From Nemertoderma westbladi (Eukaryota; Xenacoelomorpha; Nemertodermatida; Nemertodermatidae), in contig JAUCBJ010003265.1 of assembly GCA_032718475.1 (NCBI GenBank), forward strand, positions 1 through 29,984: a stretch of 29,984 nt of DNA, in the 5' to 3' direction. The notes beneath the pieces are model-generated. The model had not been told where the DNA came from, did no database searches, and saw nothing but the letters and a program-made list of their open reading frames with translations. How positions within the stretch are numbered: position 1 is the first letter of the stretch; each line of letters starts with the position of its first letter. The position numbers were made by a program, and so were the translations under genes. Below are positions 1 to 9,689 of this stretch, in pieces.

Positions 1-985
1 CTACCAACCGTCTCCTTAGCAACACAACCCTACCAACCGTCTCCTTAGCAACACAAACCCTACCAACCGTCTCCTTAGCACACAAACCCTACCAACCGTC
101 TCCTTAGCAATTCAAACCCTACCAACCGTCTCCTTAGCAACACAAACCCTACCAACCGTCTCCTTAGCAACACAAACCCTACCAACCGCCTCCTTAGCAA
201 TTCAAACCCTACCTACCGTCTCCTTAGCAATTCAAACCCTACCAACCGTCTCCTTAGCAACACAACCCTACCAACCGTCTCCTTAGCAACACAAACCCTA
301 CCAACCGTCTCCTTAGCAACACAACCCTACCAACCGTCTCCTTAGCAACACAAACCCTACCAACCGTCTCCTTAGCAACACAAACCCTACCAACCGTCTC
401 CTTAGCAATTCAAACCCTACCAACCGTCTCCTTAGCAACACAAACCCTACCAACCGTCTCCTTAGCAACACAAACCCTACCAACCGCCTCCTTAGCAATT
501 CAAACCCTACCTACCGTCTCCTTAGCAATTCAAACCCTACCAACCGTCTCCTTAGCAACACAACCCTACCAACCGTCTCCTTAGCAACACAAACCCTACC
601 AACCGTCTCCTTAGCAACACAACCCTACCAACCGTCTCCTTAGCAACACAAATCCTACCAACCGTCTCCTTAGCAACACAAACCCTACCAACCGTCTCCT
701 TAGCAATTCAAACCCTACCAACCGTCTCCTTAGCAACACAAACCCTACCAACCGTCTCCTTAGCAACACAAACCCTACCAACCGTCTCCTTAGCAATTCA
801 AACCCTACCAACCGTCTCCTTAGCAACACAAACCCTACCAACCGCCTCCTTAGCAATTCAAACCCTACCTACCGTCTCCTTAGCAACACAAACCCTACCA
901 ACCGTCTCCTTAGCAACACAAAAATTACCAACCGCCTCCTTAGCAACTCAAACCCTACCAACCGTCTCCTTAGCAACACAAACAG
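1..985. repeat. 30-bp minisatellite in a TAF1 intron, continuing past the left edge
   Basis: About 33 tandem units of 30 bp (some 29 bp, lacking one A) contain CTACCAACCGTCTCCTTAGC followed by AACACAAAC or the variant AATTCAAAC. A variant with CTACCTACC recurs near 210, 510 and 868 next to a CCGCCTCC unit, which shows higher-order blocks of roughly 300-360 bp. Read on the minus strand (the TAF1 sense strand), each unit carries ACGGTTGGTAGGG, which closely matches the exon 4/intron boundary at 994-983. Because 30 is a multiple of three, the minus strand reads openly as a 10-residue period ([10 protein letters not shown]); this is read-through of repeats, not a protein domain. The array lies in the intron after exon 4. 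Confidence 0.95.
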
Positions 986-988
986 TAC

Positions 989-1885
989 CAACCGTTTCCG
1001 CATAGAACTCTCGGCGTGCAGCGGGAAGGCTTTCCGGACGTCCTCCATCCGTATCCGGCGGGGCTGATCGGAACTGCGACGGAACATCCGCTGTATCGTA
1101 ACGTTGAGGAGGTCCCGCACGAACAAACTCGCCTTCTTGCTGTTGGGCGCGGGGACCTCGATGAGCGGGCAGAGTTGGCCGACGGTGAAGGCGTCGTCCA
1201 CCAACCGGATGTAGTACTTGTAACGCGTACGAATGATAAGGAAGATGTTGTGCGACAGCGGATGGTGGTAAACCGGGGAGAGGAACATGTTGTTCTTAAA
1301 CCCCTGGAGGGAACCGCCTGGCGGCAAGGAGCCGAGGAACGGAGAGGAATGAGCGTAGACCAACTCGCCGAAACCGAAATCCTTCGGTTTAACTTCCTTG
1401 CCGGGTTTCCTTCGGAAGTAGTTGTGGAGACGGGTCGCCATGCCAACCTGGTTGAGTAACGGCGGATATTCCTCGGAATATTCCGCCAGGACGACGTCGC
1501 CATCGGTGGCCGATAGATCCTGCGGCGTTCGCATGAAGAACATCTCGCCGCCCCCACTCGCGGCGCGCTCCAACTCGCGTTGTCGATTCATCTTACGGAT
1601 GTGGCGGACCAGCGGGGCCACCGCGTGTTTCCCGGGCGACGACAACGGGCCGTGCGAGTACTTCTTTAGCGGCACGCGGTGGAACTTCCTGAGTTTGAGG
1701 GCGCCGATGTGGGTCGGGAAGTAGGGGACCCTGAGCTCGAGCGCGGGTATGCTGTGTTGGACGAGGGCCGCGTTGCCCCCCATGCTGCCCCGGAGGGTGT
1801 GCTCGGCAACGCCCTGTTTGGCGATATAGAACTCGTCGTTGGAGAGATTGAAGGAGTGTTTGGGTTCGGGTTGGGCAATGTTCGC
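989..1885 (-). CDS. TAF1: TAF1 exon 4 (TFIID subunit 1, central DUF3591 region), gene partial
   Basis: TAF1 is the largest TFIID subunit, a nuclear scaffold that binds TBP and other TAFs for RNA polymerase II initiation. This exon gives 299 codons in phase 0. The visible conserved blocks, in order, are [138 protein letters not shown] and [16 protein letters not shown], ending SSMRKRL. These are hallmarks of the TAF1 central domain that binds TAF7. The 3' splice site is TTTATCAG before GCGAACATT at 1885. The inferred donor is TTG|GTACTG at 989/988, chosen because the family continues RKRLK-L-CADF in the next exon. The remaining C-terminal part, including the bromodomains, lies left of the window. 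The exact donor is slightly uncertain because similar donors recur in the adjoining array. Confidence 0.93.
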
Positions 1886-2106
1886 CTGATAAAGTTAATA
1901 TGAACATAATTAATATAATCTTTAATAATAATTAATTTGATTACTTTAATTTATAATATTAATTAATAATTAAATTAATTTATCTGTTTCCATTTCAACA
2001 CAAAAATCAATTAATAAAACACATAAAATTATTGTGTTAAAAGCACTTATTAGATTTGTATGTAATATTATACTAATTGCACAATTAGAGTGATTAATTA
2101 AGCGTT

Positions 2107-2668
2107 CAGAACGCCGATAAGTTGACATAATGTAACAAAATTACGAACTACCAACTACCCGGATACGATACGAAATCCTATTGAAGTATTTTCTTCGCAT
2201 CGAATTTCGTATCTCGTTTCGTATCATCAAAATATATAATTAAATGTTATTGTGAAGCATTTATTATTAGGTCTCTTAAATTGGTTATAACATATAGTCC
2301 TAATGGATGCAGTAGTAGTAGCCATAGCCAGTAGTCGCACAGTAGTCGTTGTAATGCTGTAGTGTTCATTCAACACTAGAGATTTATAAACTTAAGTTTC
2401 TAAGTGTAATATACAAATTAAACACGGTGAAATAAAATACGATACGAAAAAACACGAAACTCTTTCGTATCGCATATCGTATTTTCTCAAAATTACATTC
2501 GTATCATATCGTATCCTGTCCAGCTGATGAAAAAGGCACTTTATTCAGCGTTAAAGAATTCGTTGTATAAAAATTATGTAAACCTAACTCGTTGCGCTCG
2601 TTCGCTACATAATATAAATTCATAATGTAATTGTTACATTATGTCAAGTCAATTTATCGGCGTTCCTG
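2107..2668. mobile_element. Nested inverted-repeat (MITE-like) element in TAF1 intron 3
   Basis: Intron 3 spans 1886-2815. Its left arm 2107-2138 (CAGAACGCCGATAAGTTGAC, then ATAATGTAACAA) is matched in inverted orientation at 2631-2668, where the right arm differs mainly by a duplicated TTGAC. Inside lies a second inverted pair of ATACGA-rich sequence: GGATACGATACGAAAT near 2160 against TTCGTATCATATCGTATCC near 2500, with more TCGTAT words between. CATAATGTAA-TTG-TTACATTATG at 2621-2643 is a perfect 10-bp hairpin. CAG/CTG outer ends and short subterminal repeats are typical of non-autonomous hAT elements, but I see no convincing 8-bp target duplication. No coding capacity is visible. Confidence 0.55.
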
Positions 2669-2815
2669 TGGTCCAATAATAAAATCTAATAAAGACAATT
2701 ACTCACAACGGACATTCGTAGTGTTAACACTTTCTTTCAGTTTGTCATTTATTTTTATGTTTATTACCAAGAATGTAAGATTGTATACGTGGTTATTTAA
2801 CCATAAACTCAGTAC

Positions 2816-3268
2816 CTGAGTGGCGTCGCGGATATTGACTCGGTTACCACCAGCCAGTCGGGAACGCCGCTCCTTCTTGGTTCCGCGTTCCTTCTCCGAG
2901 GGTTCCTCATCGTTCCTCCCAGTACCTCGAGAGTCCTCCGGGAGAACGAGCACCAGGTTCTCGTCGCTGGGATCCAGTCGGAACTCCCTCGGTTCCGTCC
3001 GGACCAAGTCCATCTGCTCCGGATCCACTATCACGTCTCGCTCCCACTCCCCGGAAACCAACTCGAGATTCTCCGCGGGGAACACGGAGTGCAGGAGGGG
3101 TTGTTTGTGCAGCGGGAGGTCGGGGTTGACGGGAGGGAATCGGGAGGTGGTGGGAGGGGGCAGACCGCGGGAGCGGTAGACGAACTCCTCGTAGGCGGCG
3201 GCTGTGCGGTGGGCGGACGCGGGAACCCAACCCGAACGAGGAACCAACTCGGGGATCCAAGGATCCAC
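2816..3268 (-). CDS. TAF1: TAF1 exon 3
   Basis: This exon gives 151 codons, phase 0 at both ends. The acceptor is ATTTGTAG before GTGGATCCT at 3268; the donor is ACTCAG|GTACTGAG at 2816/2815. The translation begins VDPWIPEL and includes SGWVPASAHRTAAAYEEF, SVFPAENLELVSGEWERDVI and LDPSDENLVLVLPED. These align in order with the TAF1 segment in which two W-x-D/E-I/V motifs flank the Gly-Trp-(L/V)-Pro-(S/A)-S block. The end is charged and basic (EKERGTKKERRS), as in the linker of other TAF1 proteins. The exon sits between a 98-bp intron (3269-3366) and a 930-bp intron (1886-2815). Confidence 0.92.
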
Positions 3269-3366
3269 CTACAAATATAAAGTTTCTTTATAGAATTCAA
3301 ATAACAAAATAATATAAACAGAGAATTATAAGCGGCTCTACTATATGATAATTCCGACTCTAGTAC

Positions 3367-3657
3367 CTCGTCCGGTTCCACAATAACGTCCTTCTCCCAC
3401 TGGCACAACGTCACCATCTCGTACATCGAGGGATCAAAGGGCGGCGACGGTGGGCGCGGTTTATCTCGCAGTTTCATCCCGAAAGAGAACCCCGTCCCGT
3501 CCGACGGGACTCCCATCGCATCGAACCACAGTCGCGAAGGTCCGTAGCGCCACTCCGGGGTCTCCGGCACTGTCGATTCGGTCGGGTCAGAGACTCGTTG
3601 GCGTTTCGGAGCCGAACCAATGTCCATCCGGTCCTCCTCGTCAGATTCAATCATGTC
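3367..3657 (-). CDS. TAF1: TAF1 exon 2
   Basis: This exon gives 97 codons, phase 0 at both ends. The acceptor is TTTTCTTCCAG before GACATGATT at 3657; the donor is GACGAG|GTACTAG at 3367/3366. The key match is PEWRYGPSRLWFDAMGV followed by GTGFSFGMKLRD, the conserved WRYGPxxLWxDxxGV block of TAF1. MVTLCQWEKDVIVEPDE follows and corresponds to the family's MVTQxxWEDDIIWxxEDV. A nuclear-localisation-like PKRQR lies near the start. The in-frame ATG at 3654 is internal and not taken as the start, because exon 1 supplies the N terminus. The 24-bp minisatellite lies about 45 bases upstream of the acceptor, in intron 1. Confidence 0.92.
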
Positions 3658-3705
3658 CTGGAAGAAAACGGATTGGTAGCGATAAGATTAATCTAGCTAG
3701 ATACT

Positions 3706-6255
3706 AGGTTTAGTTGCTGTAAATCTATTAGGTTTAGTTGCTGTAAATCTAATAGGTTTAGTTGCTGTAAATCTAATAGGTTTAGATGATGTATATCTAA
3801 TAGGTTTAGTTGCTGTAAATCTAACAGGTTTAGTAGCTGTAAATCTAATAGGTTTAGTTGCTGTAAATCTAATAGGTTTAGTTGCAGTAAATCTAATAGG
3901 TTTAGTTGATGTAAATCTAATAGGTTTAGTTGCAGTAAATCTAATAGGTTTAGTTGCTGTAAATCTAATAGGTTTAGTTGCTGTAAATCTAATAGGTTTA
4001 GTTGCAGTAAATCTAATAGGTTCAGTTGCAGTAAATCTAATAGGTTTAGTTGCAGTAAATCTAATAGGTTTAGTTGCAGTAAATCTAATAGGTTTAGTTG
4101 CTGTAAATCTAATAGATTTAGTGGATGTAAATCTAATAGGTTTAGTAGCTGTAAATGTAATAGGTTTAGTTGCTGTAAATCGAATATGTTTAGTTGATGT
4201 AAATCTAATAGGTTTAGTTGCAGTAAATCTAATAGGTTTAGTTGCTGTAAATCTAATAGGTTTAGTTGCTGTAAATCTAATAGGTTTAGTTGCTGTAAAT
4301 CTAATAGGTTTAGATGATGTATATCTAATAGGTTTAGTTGACGTAAATCTAATAGGTTTAGTTGCAGTAAATCTAATAGGTTTAGTTGCTGTAAATCTAA
4401 TAGGTTTAGTTGCTGTAAATCTAATAGGTTTAGTTTTAGTTGCAGTAAATCTAATAGGTTTAGTTGCTGTAAATCTAATAGATTTAGTGGATGTAAATCT
4501 AATAGGTCTAGTAGCTGTAAATGTAATAGGTTTAGTTGCTGTAAATCGAATATGTTTAGTTGATGTAAATCTAATAGGTTTAGTTGCAGTAAATCTAATA
4601 GGTTTAGTTGCTGTAAATCTAATAGGTTTAGTTGCTGTAAATCTAATAGGTTTAGTTGCAGTAAATCTAATAGGTTTAGTTGCTGTAAATCTAATAGATT
4701 TAGTGGATGTAAATCTAATAGATTTAGTGGATGTAAATCTAATAGGTTTAGTAGCTGTAAATGTAATAGGTTTAGTTGCTGTAAATCTAATAGGTTTAGT
4801 TGCTGTAAATCTAATAGGTTTAGATGATGTATATCTAATAGGTTTAGTTGATGTAAATCTAATAGGTTTAGTTGCAGTAAATCTAATAGGTTTAGTTGCT
4901 GTAAATCTAATAGATTTAGTGGATGTAAATCTAATAGGTTTAGTAGCTGTAAATGTAATAGGTTTAGTTGCTGTAAATCGAATATGTTTAGTTGATGTAA
5001 ATCTAATAGGTTTAGTTGCAGTAAATCAAATAGGTTTAGTTGCTGTAAATCGAATAGGTTTAGTTGCTGTAAATCTAATAGGTTTAGTTGATGTAAATCT
5101 AATAGGTTTAGTTGATGTATATCTAATAGGTTTAGTTGCAGTAAATCTAATAGGTTTAGTAGCTGTAAATCTAATAGGTTTAGTAGCTGTAAATCTAATA
5201 GGTTTGGTTGCTGTAAATTTAATAGGTTTGGTTGCTGTAAATTTAATAGGTTTAGTTGCTGTAAATCTAATAGGTTTAGTTGCTGTAAATCTAATAGGTT
5301 TAGATGATGTATATCTAATAGGTTTAGTTGCTGTAAATCTAATAGGTTTAGTAGCTGTAAATCTAATAGGTTTAGTAGCTGTAAATCTAATAGGTTTGGT
5401 TGCTGTAAATTTAATAGGTTTAGTTGCTGTAAATCTAATAGGTTTAGTTGCTGTAAATCTAATCAGTAACTGTAAATCTGATAGGTTAAGTTGCTGTATA
5501 TCTAATAGGTTTAGTTGCTGTAAATCTAATCAGTAACTGTAAATCTGATAGGTTTAGTTGCTGTATATCTAATAGGTTAAGTTGCTGTAAATCTAATATG
5601 TTAAGTTGCTGTAAATCTAATAGGTTTAGTTGCTCTAAATCTAATAGGTTTAGTTGCTGTAAAATTAATAGGTTTAGTAGCTGTAAATCTAATAGGTTTA
5701 GTTGCTGTAAATCTAATAGGTTTAGTTGCTGTAAATCTAATAGGTTTAGTTGATGTAAATCTAATAGGTTTAGTTGCAGTAAATCTAATAGGTTTAGTAG
5801 CTGTAAATCTAATAGGTTTAGTTGCTGTAAATCTAATAGGTTTAGTTGATGTAAATCTAATAGGTTTAGTTGATGTAAATCTAATAGGTTTAGTTGAGGT
5901 AAATCTAATAGGTTTAGTAGCTGTAAATAAATCTAACAGGTTTAGTTGCTGTAAATCTAATAGATTTAGTAGCTGTAAATCTAATAGGTTTAGTTGCTGT
6001 AAATCTAATAGGTTTAGTAGCTGTAAATCTAATAGGTTTAGTTGATGTAATAAATCTAATAGGTTTAGTTGATGTAATAAATCTAATAGGTTTCGTTGAG
6101 GTAAATCTCATAGGTTTAGTTGCTGCAAATAAATCTAACAGGTTTAGTTGCTGTTTATCTAAATAGGTTTAGTAGCTGTAATGTAAATCTAATAGGTTTA
6201 GTAGCTGTAAAACTAATAAGTAACTGTAAATCTAATAGGTTTAGTAGCTGGAAAT
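3706..6255. repeat. 24-bp minisatellite in TAF1 intron 1
   Basis: About 105 tandem units of 24 bp carry GGTTTAGTTGCTGTAAATCT followed by AATA, with many point variants (GATG, GCAG, GTAGCTG) and a few units of altered length towards the right end. Higher-order structure is plain: a block starting GATTTAGTGGATG, followed by a unit with GTAAATGTAATAGG, recurs at 4115, 4481, 4721 and 4913. The period is a multiple of three, so the plus strand reads openly as VAVNLIGL for 471 residues (4121-5536). I regard this as an artefact, because the array lies inside an intron on the opposite strand and degenerates without conserving frame at its edges. Confidence 0.95.
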
Positions 6256-7024
6256 ACAATTACTAAGCGTGTTTCGTTTCTATTTACTAGGTTACAGTCA
6301 TATTTTTGGATGCAGTCCAGTCTACCATACATGGCATGCACCATGACATGGCTGATTATAACATCTAATTGCCATGCCCACGAATCTAACCAAAGTACTG
6401 AAGCTCACTACAACCAAAAAACAAAGAAACAGAACGTACAACTTTACATTTTATAAGATTCTAATTTTATCGGTAGGCCTAACCAGCCCTATATAAAATG
6501 CAAAGGAGTATTCGATGAAAGGTAAATGTAACTAATGTAACTGTGTAAGAGTGTAACTATACAAAATTATTGATCCAATGAATAACGTATACCCTTCTCG
6601 CCCTCTTCCTTCAAATACTACACTGCTACGGCACAGCACTGTAATACTACCAGTACCAGTATTAACTAGTCCTACAGTATGTCATTGTTCATAAAATAGC
6701 ACTTTATAGTGTGAGTGATGTTGATTAATAACAAAACAAGAGCCGTAAATGGTAACATTGTGCAAATTGGGAACAAGGTTGAACCTCAAAAAACCTTGTC
6801 AGCTTATTCCAGTATTCCCAAAAAATTAACCCACTTTATCATAAACACATAAACTACCGTATTATATTTATGAAGAAATAATAAAATATGAAGTATTATT
6901 ACCAGGGAAAAAGTAAATTATTTTCGAGCAATTTTATTTACCGTACAGCCAGAATGAGCGCCAGTCAGGTTAATAAAGGGTCGCGAGAATTAAAAAAGAA
7001 ACGTTCTTCCCAAACCAAACTAAC
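6256..7024. other. Unique part of TAF1 intron 1, no recognised feature
   Basis: This is AT-rich intronic DNA between the minisatellite and exon 1. I see no conserved open frame on either strand and no recognisable mobile element. The likely donor of exon 1 is GTTAGT at 7024-7019 on the minus strand. Confidence 0.6.
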
Positions 7025-7756
7025 GCGTGTTGGTGACGAACCGAAGTCCAACTGAATCTCCTTGAACTCAATCGGTCCTTCGTGCTCCAGAGGCTGCGGT
7101 TTCCGGTAGTTCAATAGATTCCGGTAGGGATTGGGAGTAACGAACTGTTTATTGGGACCGAAGAGACGCGTAAACCTGAGTACCTTACCGGGGTGGAACT
7201 CGGGGTAAAGATCAGTAACGTCAACGTTTCTTAACATCTCCTTCAACTCAGGCGTTAGAACGTCGTGAAGGACACCGTGGTGAGAGGCCAGTCCTTCGAG
7301 AGCGGCGTCAACTTCTTTGGATTGCTGATAGACCAGCTCTTTAATGTCGCCTTCATCTGCATCGTAATCCTCTTCATCCGTAATAATTCGCGAAGATGCG
7401 CCGAGTTCGGTTGCGACTTCATCTATAATCGTCTCGTTGATATCCGAATAATCAATAGCTGACACATCCTTAACGGTCTCGCTATCGACAACGATTCCCG
7501 TGGTGTCGTCCCCCGATTGCCCCTGGGCTGTTATCTCGTTTACAAGTTGACCCATCTCCGAGAACATCGTTAGATTCCCCAGTTGTCTCAAGGATTCCGA
7601 ATCTAGGAAATCTGGTTGTTCCAATTCGCCTGTCAGCGATATGTTTCCGAATAGAAAGCCCGCCATAGCCGAAGGGGCCACTCCCGTTTTTTTCTCTGGG
7701 GAGAGTGAGTTTCCGCTGTCGGTGTGGTAGCCATGTCCGTCCTCATCCGATTCCAT
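7025..7756 (-). CDS. TAF1: TAF1 exon 1 (N terminus with TAND region)
   Basis: The start ATG is at 7756 (MESDEDGHGYH). About 244 codons lead to the proposed phase-0 donor ACACGC|GTTAGT at 7025/7024. Residues about 31-60 (MAGFLFGNISLTGELEQPDF, then LDSESLRQLGNL) match the TAF1 N-terminal TAND region, which docks in the DNA-binding concave face of TBP. An acidic stretch follows (DEEDYDADEGD). Then DVLTPELKEMLRNVDVTDLYPEF and PGKVLRFTRLFGP match the conserved block before the TAF1 core. The donor is inferred: the frame stays open to 6965, but the residues after the proposed junction look intronic. Residues about 162-187 are encoded by a 78-bp stretch that recurs exactly, inverted, at 18057-18134. 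Confidence 0.92.
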
Positions 7757-7955
7757 TGCAGAATATTATATTTAGGCCTTCAGTACAAGTGTAAAATGGT
7801 TGAAGGGTGCAGGTTCAGAGGTTGACACTGTCAACTGTGACTAATTGTCAGATTGTGACTTGACTTGACAGTACTGCGCAGTAGGCAACTAGGCTGACAT
7901 CACATAACTGCATAACATCATCAGTCATCGCTATGGTATGGACAGATGGGAGACA

Positions 7956-7978
7956 GGGGGGGGGGGGGGGGGGGGGGG
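7956..7978. repeat. 23-base G homopolymer
   Basis: This uninterrupted G run is preceded by GGGAGACA and followed by AAACTGGACGCAAAA. The same neighbours surround the G run at 16237-16255, so it is part of a dispersed repeat, not a random tract. The length is likely to vary and to be error-prone in sequencing. Confidence 0.9.
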
Positions 7979-7979
7979 A

Positions 7980-8209
7980 AACTGGACGCAAAACCCGCCT
8001 TTGCGAATTAATATCCCGCCTCAATGTTAAATTCTCAATTTAGGGAAAGGAGCAGGTTACAGTGACACGTTATTTTAAGCAAAACAATAAACTAAACACA
8101 ATAGCAGAATAGAACAGGTTACAGGTTTATTTTTGAGAGGTATCAGCTGTTATTTGCGTCGAATTTCCCCTGGAGGCTGGAGAGGGATGAACTTTTATTG
8201 CGTCCAGTT
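7980..8209. mobile_element. Short inverted-repeat element next to a G tract, with one diverged 84-bp-family unit
   Basis: AACTGGACGCAA at 7980-7991 recurs inverted as TTGCGTCCAGTT at 8198-8209, bounding 230 bp. Inside, 8046-8122 matches the unit of the 84-bp minisatellite at 16627-17945: AAAGGAGCAGGTTA, then exactly 20 bases, then CAAAACAATAAAC, then CAGGTTA about 22 bases on (28 in the array). The shared G tract, CTGGACGCAA and array vocabulary at both places suggest one non-autonomous repeat family. No coding region is seen. Element limits are inferred from the inverted repeats only. Confidence 0.5.
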
Positions 8210-8438
8210 ACAGATGGAGTACAGGAGTATGCCGTAAAGATTAGTGTAGGCTGGTGTTGTATGGCCATTTTATCAACTTTTTTTTAATCCCACGGGAGCA
8301 CAGTTCCATCATGGCCACCCCTAGGAAGAAACCTACACATCTCAGGCTCAGCTATATATTAAACTTTTGAAACCCATGGCAGCATGGTAATTTTCGATTT
8401 CAGGTCCCCAGAGGGGATTTTTTTAAAAAGAAACTGGG

Positions 8439-8487
8439 GTGGCCTGGCCATACCACGCCAGGCTACCAGGGCGGGGTGGTATGGCCA
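8439..8487. repeat. GC-rich hairpin GGTGGCC...GGCCACC
   Basis: GGTGGCC plus ATACCAC on the left (interrupted by a 5-base TGGCC duplication) pairs with GTGGTATGGCCACC on the right, leaving a loop of about 18 bases. Related GTATGGCCAT words occur at about 8259 and 8312, so this may be part of a small repeat. No function is evident. Confidence 0.5.
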
Positions 8488-8514
8488 CCATTATTGTATA
8501 AATTTCCGGTCAGC

Positions 8515-8690
8515 CTAAACACCCAACTACATCCAACTACACCCAACTTTCAGCCAACTACACCCACACAGTCTGACAGTTCCACCCCACAGCCCCACTA
8601 CACCCAACTTCCACTGCACTTCCACCTCCACTCTGCATCCAACTTACACCAAACTATACCTACTGTATGGCACCAAACTTCCACAAACTA
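8515..8690. repeat. Degenerate C-rich short tandem repeat (ACACCCAACT family)
   Basis: Imperfect repeats of CAACTACACCCAACTT occur here, strongly asymmetric (almost no G on the plus strand). The same sequence type, better preserved, occurs at 10745-10945. A 107-codon open frame from 8476 is low-complexity (Thr, Pro, Gln, His rich) and is not considered a gene. Confidence 0.7.
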
Positions 8691-9202
8691 CAATACAGAA
8701 TGTACAGTAACAAACTCTGAACTTCTTCGAGGAATTGCCGAGCTTTTAAAAGTTTCATGTACTGTACAGTATGTTGCCCCCACTGCTGAGCAATTATGAA
8801 AATAACAAACTAACGTTTTATATTTATTGCAGGTTGGTTCTAGAATAATTTATGAATTTAACAATAAATATACAAAGGAGAGACCGAGACTATTGACGAA
8901 CGATCCAAGCTACAGTACAAAATAAACTGGCACTGTGGGATTGCGGTGAAAATGAAAACGGTATTGATACACAGGAGGGTCACCGTCACAGCCTTAACGA
9001 CGAAATCGCATTGGGAACTTTTGTTATGGTAATGGCAATGCAGATAATTCGTACAAAGTTAATGGACATAAGTTCTATATTATACAGTATGCTTAATGCA
9101 ATTATAATAATGTAATTATCCTTTATGTATCATAAATACAAGAAATAAATAATAGAAATAAATACTGTAACATTATTTTCAGCAGCTTTATTTTAATCTT
9201 GG

Positions 9203-9455
9203 GCCCATGGAAGAATACCAGACTTTCTGCCGTTATATTTCACTTTGCAGTTACCCCCATGTGAAGAATCCCAGGTTTTCATCAAAATCACAGGTTACAA
9301 AAGGGCTGAATCTAACCAAAACAATAAACGAAATTGAGCCGTATCAAAACAAAACGTATCAAAAAGATAAATTAAAAAAAATAAAAAATCTTAATATATA
9401 AAATTCCAATAAAATGTCGACCGAAAAGTGAAATCCTGGTATTATTCACATGGGC
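9203..9455. mobile_element. Small inverted-repeat (MITE-like) element
   Basis: The left arm 9256-9281 (CCCATGTGAAGAATCCCAGG, then TTTTCA) is matched by the inverted right arm 9429-9454 with three mismatches. A third, direct, diverged version of the arm lies at 9204-9226 (CCCATGGAAGAATACCAGAC). Between the arms, 9291-9333 holds CAGGTTA and AACCAAAACAATAAACGA, 19 bases apart, which is the core of the 84-bp minisatellite unit. No target duplication is identified. The interior has only a short lysine-rich frame and is treated as non-coding. Confidence 0.45.
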
Positions 9456-9542
9456 GAACTTCATGGCCTTTATATTTTAATTTTTAACGAAACAACAGAA
9501 ATAATTTTAAAACTTTTTACATTTTTGATAAACTAAAAGGGG

Positions 9543-9682
9543 ATCTGTTAAGATCTGTACAGGTCAAGATAAATTCTGCAAAGAACTTATTATGATCTTC
9601 ACATACAGGCGATGCCAGAATGGACAAGTTCTTTACGAGAATCGATAAGATCGTTATACATTACAGATCTTACAGTAGTAGA
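9543..9682. repeat. Imperfect palindrome, about 140 bp
   Basis: GTTAAGATCTGTA near 9547 pairs with TTACAGATCTTAC near 9662, and TTCTGCAAAGAACTTAT near 9575 pairs imperfectly with the inverted ACAAGTTCTTTACGAGAA near 9624. The whole could fold into one long broken hairpin, typical of a decayed foldback element. Confidence 0.45.
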
Positions 9683-9689
9683 AATAATA

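Noticed and set aside
313-856. Small [10 protein letters not shown] arginine-rich proteins on the minus strand
   Set aside because: They are read-through of the 30-bp minisatellite, interrupted wherever a 29-bp unit occurs.
1-985. CRISPR array, because the 29-30 bp repeats are CRISPR-like in length
   Set aside because: Repeats are directly contiguous without unique spacers and lie in an animal gene intron. The same holds for the 29-bp array at 23117-28183.
1016-1903. Plus-strand frames of 74-147 codons overlapping TAF1 exon 4
   Set aside because: They are antisense shadows of the conserved TAF1 frame and match nothing themselves.
2617-2643. The perfect hairpin CATAATGTAA/TTACATTATG as a transcription terminator
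   Set aside because: It is in an animal intron and forms part of an inverted-repeat element; bacterial-type termination does not apply.
4121-5536. A 471-codon VAVNLIGL repeat protein resembling a leucine-rich repeat
   Set aside because: It is a translation of the 24-bp intronic minisatellite antisense to TAF1, with no LRR spacing, no gene signals and decay at the array edge.
6965-7024. Extending TAF1 exon 1 to the stop at 6965 as an independent 263-residue gene
   Set aside because: The protein matches only the N terminus of TAF1, and the following conserved blocks are in the next exons in order and in phase; the tail after 7025 looks intronic.
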